A stretch of DNA of 14,124 nt from Microthrixaceae bacterium (GTDB taxonomy: Bacteria > Actinomycetota > Acidimicrobiia > Acidimicrobiales > Acidimicrobilacustridaceae), in the NCBI GenBank assembly GCA_947455015.1, contig CANGMY010000019.1, positions 1 to 14,124 of the forward strand, in the 5' to 3' direction. Both the position numbers and the translations under genes were made by a program. Below, piece by piece: positions 1 through 6,813 of this stretch. The stretch's first letter is position 1; every line of letters starts with the position of its first letter. A model generated the notes under the pieces. The model worked only from the letters and a program-made list of their open reading frames with translations. It was not told where the DNA came from and did no database searches.

Positions 1-661
1 CAAAGGCTGCAGAAATTCCTAGGGCGAACGTGGACCTGTGTCGGTCGGTATCGAGAGCGATCGTGCCGAAAGCAAAGAGCCCGGAAGCAATCAGAAGGCC
101 GACGCCGGCAAGGGTCAGAGTTTCAGCGATTCGCCAAAGCCCGAGTCCGCGGGTGTGGTCACCGATCTTGACAAGAAGTTCATTCGTGCCGGTGGGGATT
201 GCATTCGCGAGATCGGGATTGGTCGCCTGGAGGCTTCCCGACAGCACGTTGAGGCTCTCGCTCAGGTTGATGACTTCGGTATTGCCGCTCTGAGTGAAGA
301 GGTAATCGTGACCAGTATCGAGTGCTCTCCGGAAGATCGATCGAAACGCAGGGGTTTGCAGAATGGGATCAAGCGCAGAGCGGATAATCGTTCGAAATGA
401 TGCGATGTTCGAAGGACCGGTGTTGACGATGGCATTGGTGATTTCGTCAGCAAGCTTTGCTCGAACGGCTTGCGAGTCGAGAATCTTCTCGGCTCGTTGG
501 GCGAATCGGGCCGAATCAAACACCGTCATTCGGGTCCAGATTGATGTCACTCCGAGGGTGAACGTGAGAAAAAAGAGAACGGCGCAAACGATCGAACCCA
601 AATGGCGGGCCGTTCGCTTTCGGGACCGTGCGCCTGATTGTTCGCCTGCTGTAGCGGTCAT
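1..661 (-). CDS. Unrecognised multi-pass membrane protein, 5' part only
   Basis: This reading frame starts at an ATG at 661 and stays open for 220 codons to the left edge, so the C-terminus is missing. A clear GGAGG Shine-Dalgarno sequence sits about 7 bases before the ATG. The predicted protein has a short basic head (about residues 1-20, rich in Arg/Lys), a hydrophobic span at about 22-42, and a long polar region to about 175 that should lie outside the membrane. A second span follows at about 180-202 and a third hydrophobic stretch begins near 211. The polar region is helical-looking, with alternating acidic and basic residues and no cysteine or obvious catalytic motif. It starts with a FDSARFAQRAEKIL-type segment that I loosely associate with actinobacterial conserved membrane proteins of unknown function. 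It is divergent from gnd and shares the 140-bp control region with it. I do not assign a function. Confidence 0.75.
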   Translation of the reverse strand, partial: MTATAGEQSGARSRKRTARHLGSIVCAVLFFLTFTLGVTSIWTRMTVFDSARFAQRAEKILDSQAVRAKLADEITNAIVNTGPSNIASFRTIIRSALDPILQTPAFRSIFRRALDTGHDYLFTQSGNTEVINLSESLNVLSGSLQATNPDLANAIPTGTNELLVKIGDHTRGLGLWRIAETLTLAGVGLLIASGLFAFGTIALDTDRHRSTFALGISAAF

Positions 662-700
662 TGTTTGAACCTCCGCCCTCGGACCGAGAAACTTTGCCAC

Positions 701-723
701 ACCGATGGTTGATTCCCATCGGT
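701..723. promoter_or_regulatory. Perfect inverted repeat, possible operator between divergent genes
   Basis: ACCGATGG and CCATCGGT form a perfect 8-bp inverted repeat separated by 7 bases, midway between the divergent starts at 661 and 803. A second, smaller dyad (CTCGG-A-CCGAG) lies at 678-688. The size and symmetry suit a dimeric repressor site that could control the hexose-phosphate operon, the membrane-protein gene, or both. It could also fold as an RNA hairpin in a 5' leader. No convincing -35/-10 pair was found to settle this. Confidence 0.4.
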
Positions 724-802
724 TCCGGGGGCTCGTCAGCGCACATGAGTGGGGTTTGGCAGGATGGTGGCCCCGCTACCTCGTGGGATCGAAAGGAATC
801 TG

Positions 803-1831
803 ATGCAGCTCGGCATGGTCGGTCTTGGGCGAATGGGTGCAAATCTCGTTCGTCGTCTCGTTCGTGATGGCCACACCTGTGTGGTGTTCGATGTCGATGC
901 GGCTGCGGTTTCGTCGCTCGCTGCCGAGAGCGACGCCATTGTTGGTGCAAGCGATCTTGCCGACTTCGTAGCGAAACTCGATATCCCCCGAGCAGCGTGG
1001 GTGATGGTTCCCGCGGCATACGCCGGCGGCACCGTGAACGATCTCGCAGAACTGATGGAGTCGGGCGACATTGTGATTGACGGTGGAAACACCTATTACC
1101 GCGATGACGTCGACCGAGCTGAGGCCCTGGCGCCCAAGGGTGTTCATTACGTCGACGTCGGCACGAGTGGTGGCGTCTTTGGTCTAGATCGCGGTTTCTG
1201 TCTGATGATCGGTGGCGAGGACGACATCGTCACGCATCTCGAACCCATTTTTCGGACGATTGCACCCGGCGTTGGCGACGCTGAACGCACGCCAGGTCGA
1301 ACGGGTGACTTCACTCCTGAAGAACAAGGTTGGTTGCATTGTGGGCCCGCTGGTGCAGGTCACTTCGTCAAGATGGTGCATAACGGCATCGAATACGGGC
1401 TTATGGCGGCCTACGCCGAAGGTCTCAACATCCTGAAGCACGCGAACGCCGGAAAGGTTGTCCGCGAGAACGACGCCGAGACCACACCGTTGCGCGAGCC
1501 GAAGTACTACCAATACGACATAGACATCGAGTCGGTAGCCGAAGTGTGGCGCCGCGGAAGCGTTGTCGCGTCATGGCTTCTCGATCTCACTGCAGCTGCG
1601 CTTGTTGAAGATCCACAACTCGACACGTTTGCTGGACGCGTAAGCGATTCCGGAGAGGGCCGCTGGACAAGCCTTGCTGCCATCGATATCGGCGCACCCG
1701 CTCCGATCTTGACCACGTCGCTTTACGAGCGATTCACATCGCGCGGCGAAGCGGACTATGCCGACAAGTTGCTGTCGGCAATGCGCAAGCAGTTCGGTGG
1801 CCATGACGAGAAGCCGGCGAGTGGCAACTGA
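803..1831 (+). CDS. gnd: 6-phosphogluconate dehydrogenase, decarboxylating (short, YqeC/GntZ-like form)
   Basis: Oxidises and decarboxylates 6-phosphogluconate to ribulose-5-phosphate in the cytosol, the second oxidative step of the pentose phosphate pathway. The start at 803 is chosen because AAAGGA lies just before it and the protein then begins directly with the nucleotide-binding fold (GLGRMG at residues 7-12). Other landmarks are DGGNTYY (93-99), the substrate loop TSGGVFG (121-127), and GHFVKMVHNGIEYG (186-199), which carries the catalytic Lys190 and the His193-Asn194 pair. At 342 residues it matches the short family, not the roughly 470-residue enzyme. The second beta strand ends in Asp30 where NADP-dependent enzymes have an Asn-Arg-Thr motif, so NAD+ preference is inferred. 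It is first in a four-gene operon and its end overlaps the next gene by 29 bases. Confidence 0.93.
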   Translation: MQLGMVGLGRMGANLVRRLVRDGHTCVVFDVDAAAVSSLAAESDAIVGASDLADFVAKLDIPRAAWVMVPAAYAGGTVNDLAELMESGDIVIDGGNTYYRDDVDRAEALAPKGVHYVDVGTSGGVFGLDRGFCLMIGGEDDIVTHLEPIFRTIAPGVGDAERTPGRTGDFTPEEQGWLHCGPAGAGHFVKMVHNGIEYGLMAAYAEGLNILKHANAGKVVRENDAETTPLREPKYYQYDIDIESVAEVWRRGSVVASWLLDLTAAALVEDPQLDTFAGRVSDSGEGRWTSLAAIDIGAPAPILTTSLYERFTSRGEADYADKLLSAMRKQFGGHDEKPASGN

Positions 1832-2762
1832 ACCTGTTGCTGACGGCTCGGTTGTCGTCTCGACAATTGATGGCGTTGCTGCAGTCACGCTTTTGGCAGG
1901 ACCAACAGCATTCTCGGTCTTGCCTGAAGTCGGTCTTGTAGGCGGATCACTCACCCATAAGGGTCGTGAGTACGTCAACTTTCATGGTGGCGCGGCAGCC
2001 GCTCGTGACGGACACACCACTGGCATCCCCTTGCTGGCGCCGTGGGCCAACCGTCTTGGGAGTTCGACCTATCGAGTTGGCTCGAAGTCGGTCGACCTCT
2101 CCGAACTTCCGTTGCACCGCGATGCAAACGGACTTCCGATTCATGGGCTCTTCGTTGGTCGTTCTGGTTGGGAACTGACATCTGTCAAAGGCCAACCTGG
2201 TTCGGCATCGATGGTTGCGACATTCGATGCTGCCGCCGATGAAGCGGTGATGGATGCGTTTCCATTCCCGCACGAACTCAGCGTTGGTTTCACGGTTTCT
2301 CCGGGCCGGCTCATGGTGTCGACCACGGTGACCGCTACCGGTCGTCGTGCGGTGCCGATCAGTTTTGGTTGGCATCCGTACTTTCAACTTCCCGATGTCG
2401 AGCGCGATCGCGTCAGGTTGGGGATGCCGGCTCGAACGCAACTCGTGCTTGATGAACGCGGCATACCGACGGGCGAAGAACGTACTGAGCCCGCGTCGAT
2501 CGTGAGATTGGCCGACACGGCCTACGACAACGCCTATCGCCTCGGTACCGATCGTCAGTTACTGCTTGCGTCTGGTCGTCGTCGACTCACCGTGGTGTTC
2601 GACAGGAAATATCCCTGCGCACAGGTCTATTCGCCAATCGGGGCAGACTTCATTGCTCTCGAACCGATGACTGCACCAACAAATGCTCTCTGTCAGGGCA
2701 CCACGCCGATGGTTGCTCCTGGTGAACGTTTCACCGCTCGTTTCGTTGTCTCTCTTACCTGA
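1803..2762 (+). CDS. Aldose 1-epimerase family protein (GalM/YeaD-like)
   Basis: Predicted to interconvert alpha and beta anomers of a sugar or sugar phosphate. The 319-residue protein shows the family's marks in order: GIPLLAPWANRL (74-85, with Arg84), IHGL (113-116, His114), FGWHPYF (188-194, His191), YDNAY (241-245, Asp242) and ALEPMTAPTNA (286-296, with the likely catalytic base Glu287). His114, His191 and Glu287 are all present, so it should be active. The neighbours (6-phosphogluconate dehydrogenase before, glucose-6-phosphate isomerase after) make a glucose-6-phosphate 1-epimerase role as plausible as a free-sugar mutarotase; the sequence alone does not decide. The ATG at 1803 overlaps gnd by 29 bases, suggesting translational coupling. 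A GTG at 1821 is an alternative start, and neither has a strong ribosome binding site. Confidence 0.87.
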   Translation: MTRSRRVATEPVADGSVVVSTIDGVAAVTLLAGPTAFSVLPEVGLVGGSLTHKGREYVNFHGGAAAARDGHTTGIPLLAPWANRLGSSTYRVGSKSVDLSELPLHRDANGLPIHGLFVGRSGWELTSVKGQPGSASMVATFDAAADEAVMDAFPFPHELSVGFTVSPGRLMVSTTVTATGRRAVPISFGWHPYFQLPDVERDRVRLGMPARTQLVLDERGIPTGEERTEPASIVRLADTAYDNAYRLGTDRQLLLASGRRRLTVVFDRKYPCAQVYSPIGADFIALEPMTAPTNALCQGTTPMVAPGERFTARFVVSLT

Positions 2763-2776
2763 ATTCAGGAGTTCAC

Positions 2777-4417
2777 ATGTCTGACGCCCCACAGCCGATC
2801 GAACAGAGCACCGAATGGTGGGAGCTCGCTGCACATCAGGCCGAGATCGCCGATGTGCATCTGCGGGAACTCTTCGCTGCAGACCCGACGCGTGGCGACA
2901 GGCTGAACATCGAAGTTGGCGACTTGTATGTCGACTACGCCAAGCATCGACTTTCCGACGAAACGCTCACGAAGTTGTTCGCGCTTGCCCGTCGGGCCGA
3001 CGTCGAAGGCCTGCGCGACGCAATGTGGGCTGGCGAGCACATCAACGTCACTGAAGATCGAGCGGTCCTACATATTGCGTTGCGCGCACCAAAGGGCGTG
3101 GTTTTCACTGACGAAGGTCACGACGTCGTTCCTGATGTGCACGAGGTTCTTGATCGCATGGCGTCATTCTCAAACCGGGTGCGCTCAGGTGAATGGGTTG
3201 GTCACACGGGCAAGCGCATTCGCACCGTGATCAATATCGGCATCGGTGGCAGTGATCTTGGTCCGCGCATGGCGCACGAAGCGCTGTTGCCGTATGCCCA
3301 GGAAAACATCGACGTTCGATTCGTTTCAAACGTTGATGGCACTGAGTTCTATGAACTCACACACGATCTTGATCCTGCCGAAACCTTGTTCATCATCGCG
3401 TCGAAAACATTCACAACACTCGAAACAATGACGAACGCGCACAGCGCGCGTGACTGGGCTCTTGCTTCGCTGGGTGACGACGCGGCAATCGCAAAGCACT
3501 TTGTTGCTGTTTCGACGAACGCAACAGAGGTCGAGAAGTTCGGTATCGACACCGACAATATGTTTGGCTTCTGGGATTGGGTTGGCGGCCGTTACAGCTA
3601 TGACTCTGCGATCGGATTGTCGTTGATGATTGCGATCGGTCCTGAGAACTTCACCGAAATGCTTGAAGGTTTTCGACTGGTCGACGAGCACTTCCGCACT
3701 GCACCGATGGAACAGAACCTGCCATTCATCCTCGGGCTCATTGGCGTTTGGTACAACAACTTCTTTGGTGCGCAAACGCTCGCGGTACTTCCTTACAGTC
3801 ATTACCTCGCGCATCTCACGCCCTATTTGCAGCAATTGGCGATGGAGAGCAACGGAAAGTCAACGGACCGTTGGGGCCGCACGGTTGGAACGCAAACTGG
3901 GGAAATCGTGTGGGGTCAACCGGGCACCAACGGACAGCACGCGTACTACCAACTCATTCATCAGGGTACGAAGTTGATTCCTGCTGATTTCATTGGCCTT
4001 GTGTCGCCGGCTCACGAAGTCGGTGGTCATCAGGACATCTTCATGGCGAACTTCTTCGCGCAACCAGAAGCACTTGCATTCGGTCGAACCGCTGAACAAG
4101 TTCGCGCCGATGGCGTTCCCGAAGCACAGGTTGCTGCTCGGACATTTGCGGGCAATCACCCGACCACATCGATCATGGTTCCTGAACTTTCACCCAAGGT
4201 GCTTGGTCAGCTGATCGCGACCTATGAGCACAAGACCTTTGTGCAAGGTGCAGTGTGGGGAATCGACTCGTTCGACCAGTGGGGAGTTGAGCTGGGCAAG
4301 AAACTTGCGCAGGCGATCATCCCCGAACTCACCGCCGATGCTGCGCCCGCATTGGGGCATGACTCGTCCACGAGTGCGCTGATTCGGCGTTATCGCAAAG
4401 GACGCGGCCGGGCATAG
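2777..4417 (+). CDS. pgi: Glucose-6-phosphate isomerase
   Basis: Interconverts glucose-6-phosphate and fructose-6-phosphate, linking glycolysis, gluconeogenesis and the pentose phosphate pathway. The 546-residue length is typical of the long bacterial/eukaryotic form. Visible landmarks are INIGIGGSDLGPRM (152-165), signature 1 GFWDWVGGRYSYDSAIGLS (264-282), the catalytic Glu357 in AMESNGKS, His388 in NGQHAYYQL, and signature 2 around SFDQWGVELGKKLA with Lys508. All the expected catalytic residues are present. A good CAGGAG ribosome binding site lies 7 bases before the ATG, 14 bases after the epimerase stop, so it belongs to the same operon. The C-terminal tail after about residue 525 ends in a basic run (RRYRKGRGRA). 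Confidence 0.97.
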   Translation: MSDAPQPIEQSTEWWELAAHQAEIADVHLRELFAADPTRGDRLNIEVGDLYVDYAKHRLSDETLTKLFALARRADVEGLRDAMWAGEHINVTEDRAVLHIALRAPKGVVFTDEGHDVVPDVHEVLDRMASFSNRVRSGEWVGHTGKRIRTVINIGIGGSDLGPRMAHEALLPYAQENIDVRFVSNVDGTEFYELTHDLDPAETLFIIASKTFTTLETMTNAHSARDWALASLGDDAAIAKHFVAVSTNATEVEKFGIDTDNMFGFWDWVGGRYSYDSAIGLSLMIAIGPENFTEMLEGFRLVDEHFRTAPMEQNLPFILGLIGVWYNNFFGAQTLAVLPYSHYLAHLTPYLQQLAMESNGKSTDRWGRTVGTQTGEIVWGQPGTNGQHAYYQLIHQGTKLIPADFIGLVSPAHEVGGHQDIFMANFFAQPEALAFGRTAEQVRADGVPEAQVAARTFAGNHPTTSIMVPELSPKVLGQLIATYEHKTFVQGAVWGIDSFDQWGVELGKKLAQAIIPELTADAAPALGHDSSTSALIRRYRKGRGRA

Positions 4418-4423
4418 GTCTGG

Positions 4424-4443
4424 CCCGGGACGCCAGTCCCGGG
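4424..4443 (+). repeat. Perfect GC-rich hairpin between pgi and ppgK
   Basis: CCCGGGA and TCCCGGG form a perfect 7-bp stem around a 6-base loop, 7 bases after the pgi stop. There is no run of T after it, so it is not a standard intrinsic terminator. It may stabilise the 3' end of upstream mRNA, cause partial attenuation, or be a member of a dispersed palindromic repeat. Only a genome-wide search could tell. Confidence 0.5.
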
Positions 4444-4454
4444 AGCGTGGCAGA

Positions 4455-4477
4455 CTCCTCCGTCCACGGGCGAGGAG
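4455..4477 (+). promoter_or_regulatory. Hairpin that buries the ppgK Shine-Dalgarno sequence
   Basis: The ppgK ribosome binding site GAGGAGG (4472-4478, 7 bases before the ATG at 4486) is very strong. GAGGAG within it is exactly complementary to CTCCTC at 4455-4460, leaving an 11-base loop. In the folded form the site would be hidden, so ppgK translation may depend on ribosomes arriving from pgi, on a trans-acting factor, or on temperature. The pairing is seen directly; a regulatory role is inferred. Confidence 0.45.
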
Positions 4478-4485
4478 GCTGACGG

Positions 4486-5268
4486 ATGAAGGTTCTGGGT
4501 ATCGATATCGGTGGCACTGGCATTAAGGGTGCAGTCGTCGACACCAAGAAGGGCCACCTCATCACCGATCGCCTGCGTCTGCTCACTCCGGAACCAGCGA
4601 CACCCGATGCTGTCGGAACCACAGTTGCTGAGATCGCGAAGCACTTCGAGTGGTCTGGCCCCATCGGGTGCACGTTTCCAGGTGTCGTCAAAGGCGGCAC
4701 GGTCTTCACCGCAGCGAACGTCGACAAGTCCTGGATCAATGCCGATGCTTCGCGCATCATCAGTGATGCCACCGGTTGTCCCGTGACCATGGTGAACGAT
4801 GCTGATGCCGCCGGCGAGGCAGAAACTCGTTTCGGTGCGGCGCGAGGCAAATCGGGCGTGATCATGACGATCACACTCGGAACCGGAATCGGTTCCGCAC
4901 TCATGATCGACGGAACGCTCGTACCGAACACTGAACTTGGCCACTTGTGGCTTCGCGGAGGCGATGCGGAAAAGTGGGCGGCGGCATCGGTGCGAGAGCG
5001 ACTGGAGCTTGATTGGCCAGAGTGGACTGCGCGCGTCGACGAGTATCTCTGCTCGGTCGAGAAACTCTTCTGGCCTGACCTCTTCATCATTGGCGGCGGA
5101 GTCTCGAAGAAAGCCGACAAGTTCATTCCGAACCTGACGTGCCACACCCCAGTCGTTGCTGCATCACTTCGAAATGCTGCAGGAATTGTTGGCGGTGCAC
5201 TCGCAGTGAATCGTCACCGCGAAAAGCATGGCACCGATGGACAGTCGCACGTCAGTAAGAAGAAGTAG
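4486..5268 (+). CDS. ppgK: Polyphosphate-dependent glucokinase (ROK fold)
   Basis: Phosphorylates glucose to glucose-6-phosphate using inorganic polyphosphate (the family often accepts ATP too), in the cytosol. The 260-residue protein opens with the phosphate-1 motif GIDIGGTGIKGA (5-16), and carries VNDADAAG (103-110, catalytic Asp105), the phosphate-2 segment LGTGIGSAL (131-139) and PNTELGH (147-153, with Glu150 and His153 for sugar binding). The cysteine-rich zinc motif of ROK repressors is absent, as expected for this subfamily. The tail is lysine-rich and ends in KKK. It is the last gene of the hexose-phosphate operon, 68 bases after pgi, a gap holding two hairpins. The enzyme type is characteristic of Actinobacteria. 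It converges on the phosphatase gene, with only 11 bases between their stop codons. Confidence 0.93.
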   Translation: MKVLGIDIGGTGIKGAVVDTKKGHLITDRLRLLTPEPATPDAVGTTVAEIAKHFEWSGPIGCTFPGVVKGGTVFTAANVDKSWINADASRIISDATGCPVTMVNDADAAGEAETRFGAARGKSGVIMTITLGTGIGSALMIDGTLVPNTELGHLWLRGGDAEKWAAASVRERLELDWPEWTARVDEYLCSVEKLFWPDLFIIGGGVSKKADKFIPNLTCHTPVVAASLRNAAGIVGGALAVNRHREKHGTDGQSHVSKKK

Positions 5269-5279
5269 TTCGTCGCCGT

Positions 5280-5957
5280 TCAGCGAGTCTGAAGTTCCTT
5301 CGATAAATGCGAAGTGTCGGAGAAGCGAAACAAGCTGAATGACAACGACGACGCGATGTGCATTGGACGCACAACGCTGATTGAGCCATGGAAGGCAACG
5401 AAGCGTTCCCATTCCCACGGGACGGGTTCGATCCCGAGAAGGTGTCCGAGGCTCACTGCATTGGCGCCAGAGTGAGCAACAAAAACGATCCGTGGCCCTT
5501 CGTGGTTCATATTCCACAGCGGCGGAAATCCGCGAGTGCGAGTGCAGCCGATGTCACCGAGGAACTCAGTGAGTCCGCCAACAACGCGCTGGTGAAACTC
5601 AAGGAATGACTCTGCGCCAGGGATCGCTTCCCATTGCTCATTGAGTGGTCGGCTGCGTTGTTCGGCAAAGGCCTTCTCAATGACTTCGGACGGAGTGCCT
5701 TGCCAAACTGGCGCGCGAATTTCAGCGATCCAGTCGTGGGTTTCTGGTTCAAGGCCAAATGCATTGATGAGCGGTTGTGCAGTTTGTTGCGCACGCTTGA
5801 GCGGCGACACCACAAGACGATCGATGGGGAGGTCGACGAAGAACGAAGGGAGAAGTTCGGCTTGGCGGTGACCAATGTCGGTAAGCACCGGGTCGTCGAC
5901 GCCGCCTCCGTCGATTTCCCACTGCGGTTGTCCGTGTCGAATGAAGATCAGTTCCAT
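5280..5957 (-). CDS. Histidine phosphatase (phosphoglycerate mutase-like) family protein
   Basis: A 225-residue member of the branch of the histidine phosphatase superfamily with the RHG motif at the N-terminus. Landmarks are FIRHGQ (5-10, with nucleophile His8), SPLKRAQQTA (51-60, with Arg55), the likely proton donor Glu79 in AEI, and VAHSGANA (160-167, with His162). The phosphate-pocket residues are all there, so a phosphatase or mutase is expected, but the substrate cannot be read from the sequence. The pattern LTDIGHRQAE near residue 25 is common to the whole family. The C-terminal 25 residues are Ser/Phe-rich and look poorly conserved. It is the third gene of a small minus-strand operon, starting 15 bases after the zinc-protein stop. 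Alternative roles include sugar-phosphate or nucleotide phosphatase. Confidence 0.85.
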   Translation of the reverse strand: MELIFIRHGQPQWEIDGGGVDDPVLTDIGHRQAELLPSFFVDLPIDRLVVSPLKRAQQTAQPLINAFGLEPETHDWIAEIRAPVWQGTPSEVIEKAFAEQRSRPLNEQWEAIPGAESFLEFHQRVVGGLTEFLGDIGCTRTRGFPPLWNMNHEGPRIVFVAHSGANAVSLGHLLGIEPVPWEWERFVAFHGSISVVRPMHIASSLSFSLFRFSDTSHLSKELQTR

Positions 5958-5972
5958 GGTGAGTTCTCTGGG

Positions 5973-6197
5973 TTAGCCGCGACCCGGTCGACGGCGATGA
6001 CGATTGGTCCAACAGCCACGATGCCAATGCCGACGAAGGTCGGGAGCATCGATGGGCACGGCGACGATGTGGCCGGTGCCCGAAGGGATGTCCCGATTGC
6101 ATCCGGGGCATACATAGTTCTTTGTTGCTTCGTAGGGTTGCACGCGTCGGACCTCGACTTCGAGGCCCATTGGGTCGCGTTCGAGTTCATCGGCCAT
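5973..6197 (-). CDS. Small zinc-binding protein (CxxC...HxHxxC type), function unknown
   Basis: A 74-residue basic protein with a clear metal-binding pattern: Cys30-x2-Cys33, His43, then His57-x-His59-x2-Cys62 in the segment RRHWHRGCW. This pattern belongs to a conserved actinobacterial family, sometimes labelled ATP/GTP-binding protein without support. I recognise the pattern, but no activity is established to my knowledge. The C-terminal tail is Arg-rich. The ATG at 6197 lies one base after the TGA of the upstream tiny membrane protein (TGA-C-ATG), so the two are almost certainly translated together. It stops 15 bases before the phosphatase start. A structural zinc knuckle or a nucleic-acid contact is plausible but unproven. 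Confidence 0.82.
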   Translation of the reverse strand: MADELERDPMGLEVEVRRVQPYEATKNYVCPGCNRDIPSGTGHIVAVPIDAPDLRRHWHRGCWTNRHRRRPGRG

Positions 6198-6198
6198 G

Positions 6199-6309
6199 TC
6201 AACCGAAGAACGCCCAAATAATGAGGCCGAGGCAGATGATCATGGCAGCGCCGACCATGAAATAGTCGAACGACGAGCGGCGTTGTTGGCGATGCGGATT
6301 GAATCCCAC
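6199..6309 (-). CDS. Tiny single-span membrane protein (GFNPHRxxRRS type), 36 residues
   Basis: A 36-codon gene too short for most gene finders. It starts at a GTG (6309) and reads GFNPHRQQRRSSFDYF followed by a hydrophobic span at about residues 18-35, ending in WAFFG. A very similar layout (GFNPHR, basic patch, aromatic residue, one membrane span, W-A-x-F-G ending) recurs in small actinobacterial proteins that I recognise from memory. The start is chosen because the conserved motif begins at the second residue. The only nearby ribosome-binding candidates are GAGGG, immediately before the GTG, and AGGGA further up. One base separates its stop from the zinc-protein ATG, so it heads a three-gene operon. 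The likely topology is a short basic cytoplasmic head and a single membrane anchor. Confidence 0.72.
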   Translation of the reverse strand: MGFNPHRQQRRSSFDYFMVGAAMIICLGLIIWAFFG

Positions 6310-6383
6310 ACCCTCAGTATTCCCTGTAAAAGGCCACGTCCCGCACGGGTTCGCAGTTCAGGTCGCTGGTAGCGTCATGGGTC

Positions 6384-6743
6384 ATGCGTTCCCCCCGAAT
6401 TCTCGCTGCTGGTTTGACATTGGTCGCTGGCGTCACACTCATTGCCGCTTGCTCAGGCGGCGGGAGCTCGTCCTCGCCGGTTGCACCCACGGGTGATCCC
6501 GTATTGGTCGAGGGGCAACAGATCTATTCACAGAACTGCTCCAGTTGTCATGGTGCATCGGGGCAGGGTGGATACGGCAAAAAGCTCGCCGGTGTCGTGA
6601 CAGAGAAGTACCCGAACATCGACGACCAGATCGCTGTCATTACAAACGGCAAGGGCGCAATGCCGTCGTTCTCGAAGAAGTTGAGCGCCGAGCAGATCAC
6701 TGCCGTCACGCGTTACACGCGCGAGGTTCTCGGTAACAACTGA
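6384..6743 (+). CDS. Monoheme cytochrome c lipoprotein
   Basis: A 119-residue exported electron-transfer protein. Residues 1-22 form a lipoprotein signal peptide with the lipobox I-A-A-C at 20-23, so the mature protein should be anchored by Cys23 to the outer face of the membrane. A Gly/Ser/Pro-rich linker (24-38) leads into a small cytochrome c fold with the heme-binding motif CSSCH (52-56) and a probable axial Met93 in KGAMPSF. The ending, SAEQITAVTRYTREVL, is the usual C-terminal helix of class I cytochromes. No oxidase, reductase or assembly gene is nearby, so its partner is unknown. No clear ribosome binding site precedes the ATG, so a leaderless message is possible. It is divergent from the tiny membrane protein. 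Confidence 0.92.
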   Translation: MRSPRILAAGLTLVAGVTLIAACSGGGSSSSPVAPTGDPVLVEGQQIYSQNCSSCHGASGQGGYGKKLAGVVTEKYPNIDDQIAVITNGKGAMPSFSKKLSAEQITAVTRYTREVLGNN

Positions 6744-6761
6744 GGTACTGCTTAGAACGAC

Positions 6762-6807
6762 CGGATTGGAGCCGCCATTTCAGGCGACCCCAATCCGTCT
6801 TCATTTT
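6762..6807 (+). terminator. Rho-independent terminator after the cytochrome gene
   Basis: CGGATTGG (6762-6769) pairs perfectly with CCAATCCG (6790-6797). An inner stem CGCC/GGCG around ATTTCA extends the structure, and it is followed by the T-rich stretch TCTTCATTTT. It lies 19 bases after the cytochrome stop and faces the converging gene at 6814, and may slow transcription from both sides. Confidence 0.72.
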
Positions 6808-6813
6808 GAGTGA

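Noticed and set aside
516..1019. Minus-strand open frame spanning the gnd start and the spacer
   Set aside because: Arg/His/Pro-rich shadow translation crossing the divergent control region; the real minus-strand gene is in another frame starting at 661.
4329..5147. Two long minus-strand open frames over ppgK (about 270 and 250 codons)
   Set aside because: They are shadows of a high-GC coding gene; composition is Ser/Arg/Pro-rich with no recognisable motif, while the plus strand encodes an unmistakable glucokinase.
5298..5314. CTTCG/CGAAG hairpin near the end of the phosphatase gene, considered as a terminator for ppgK
   Set aside because: Only five base pairs with a 7-base loop, inside coding sequence and without a T-rich tail.
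5634..6221. Plus-strand open frame of about 195 codons opposite the phosphatase and zinc-protein genes
   Set aside because: It spans two real genes and their spacer on the other strand and shows no family motif.
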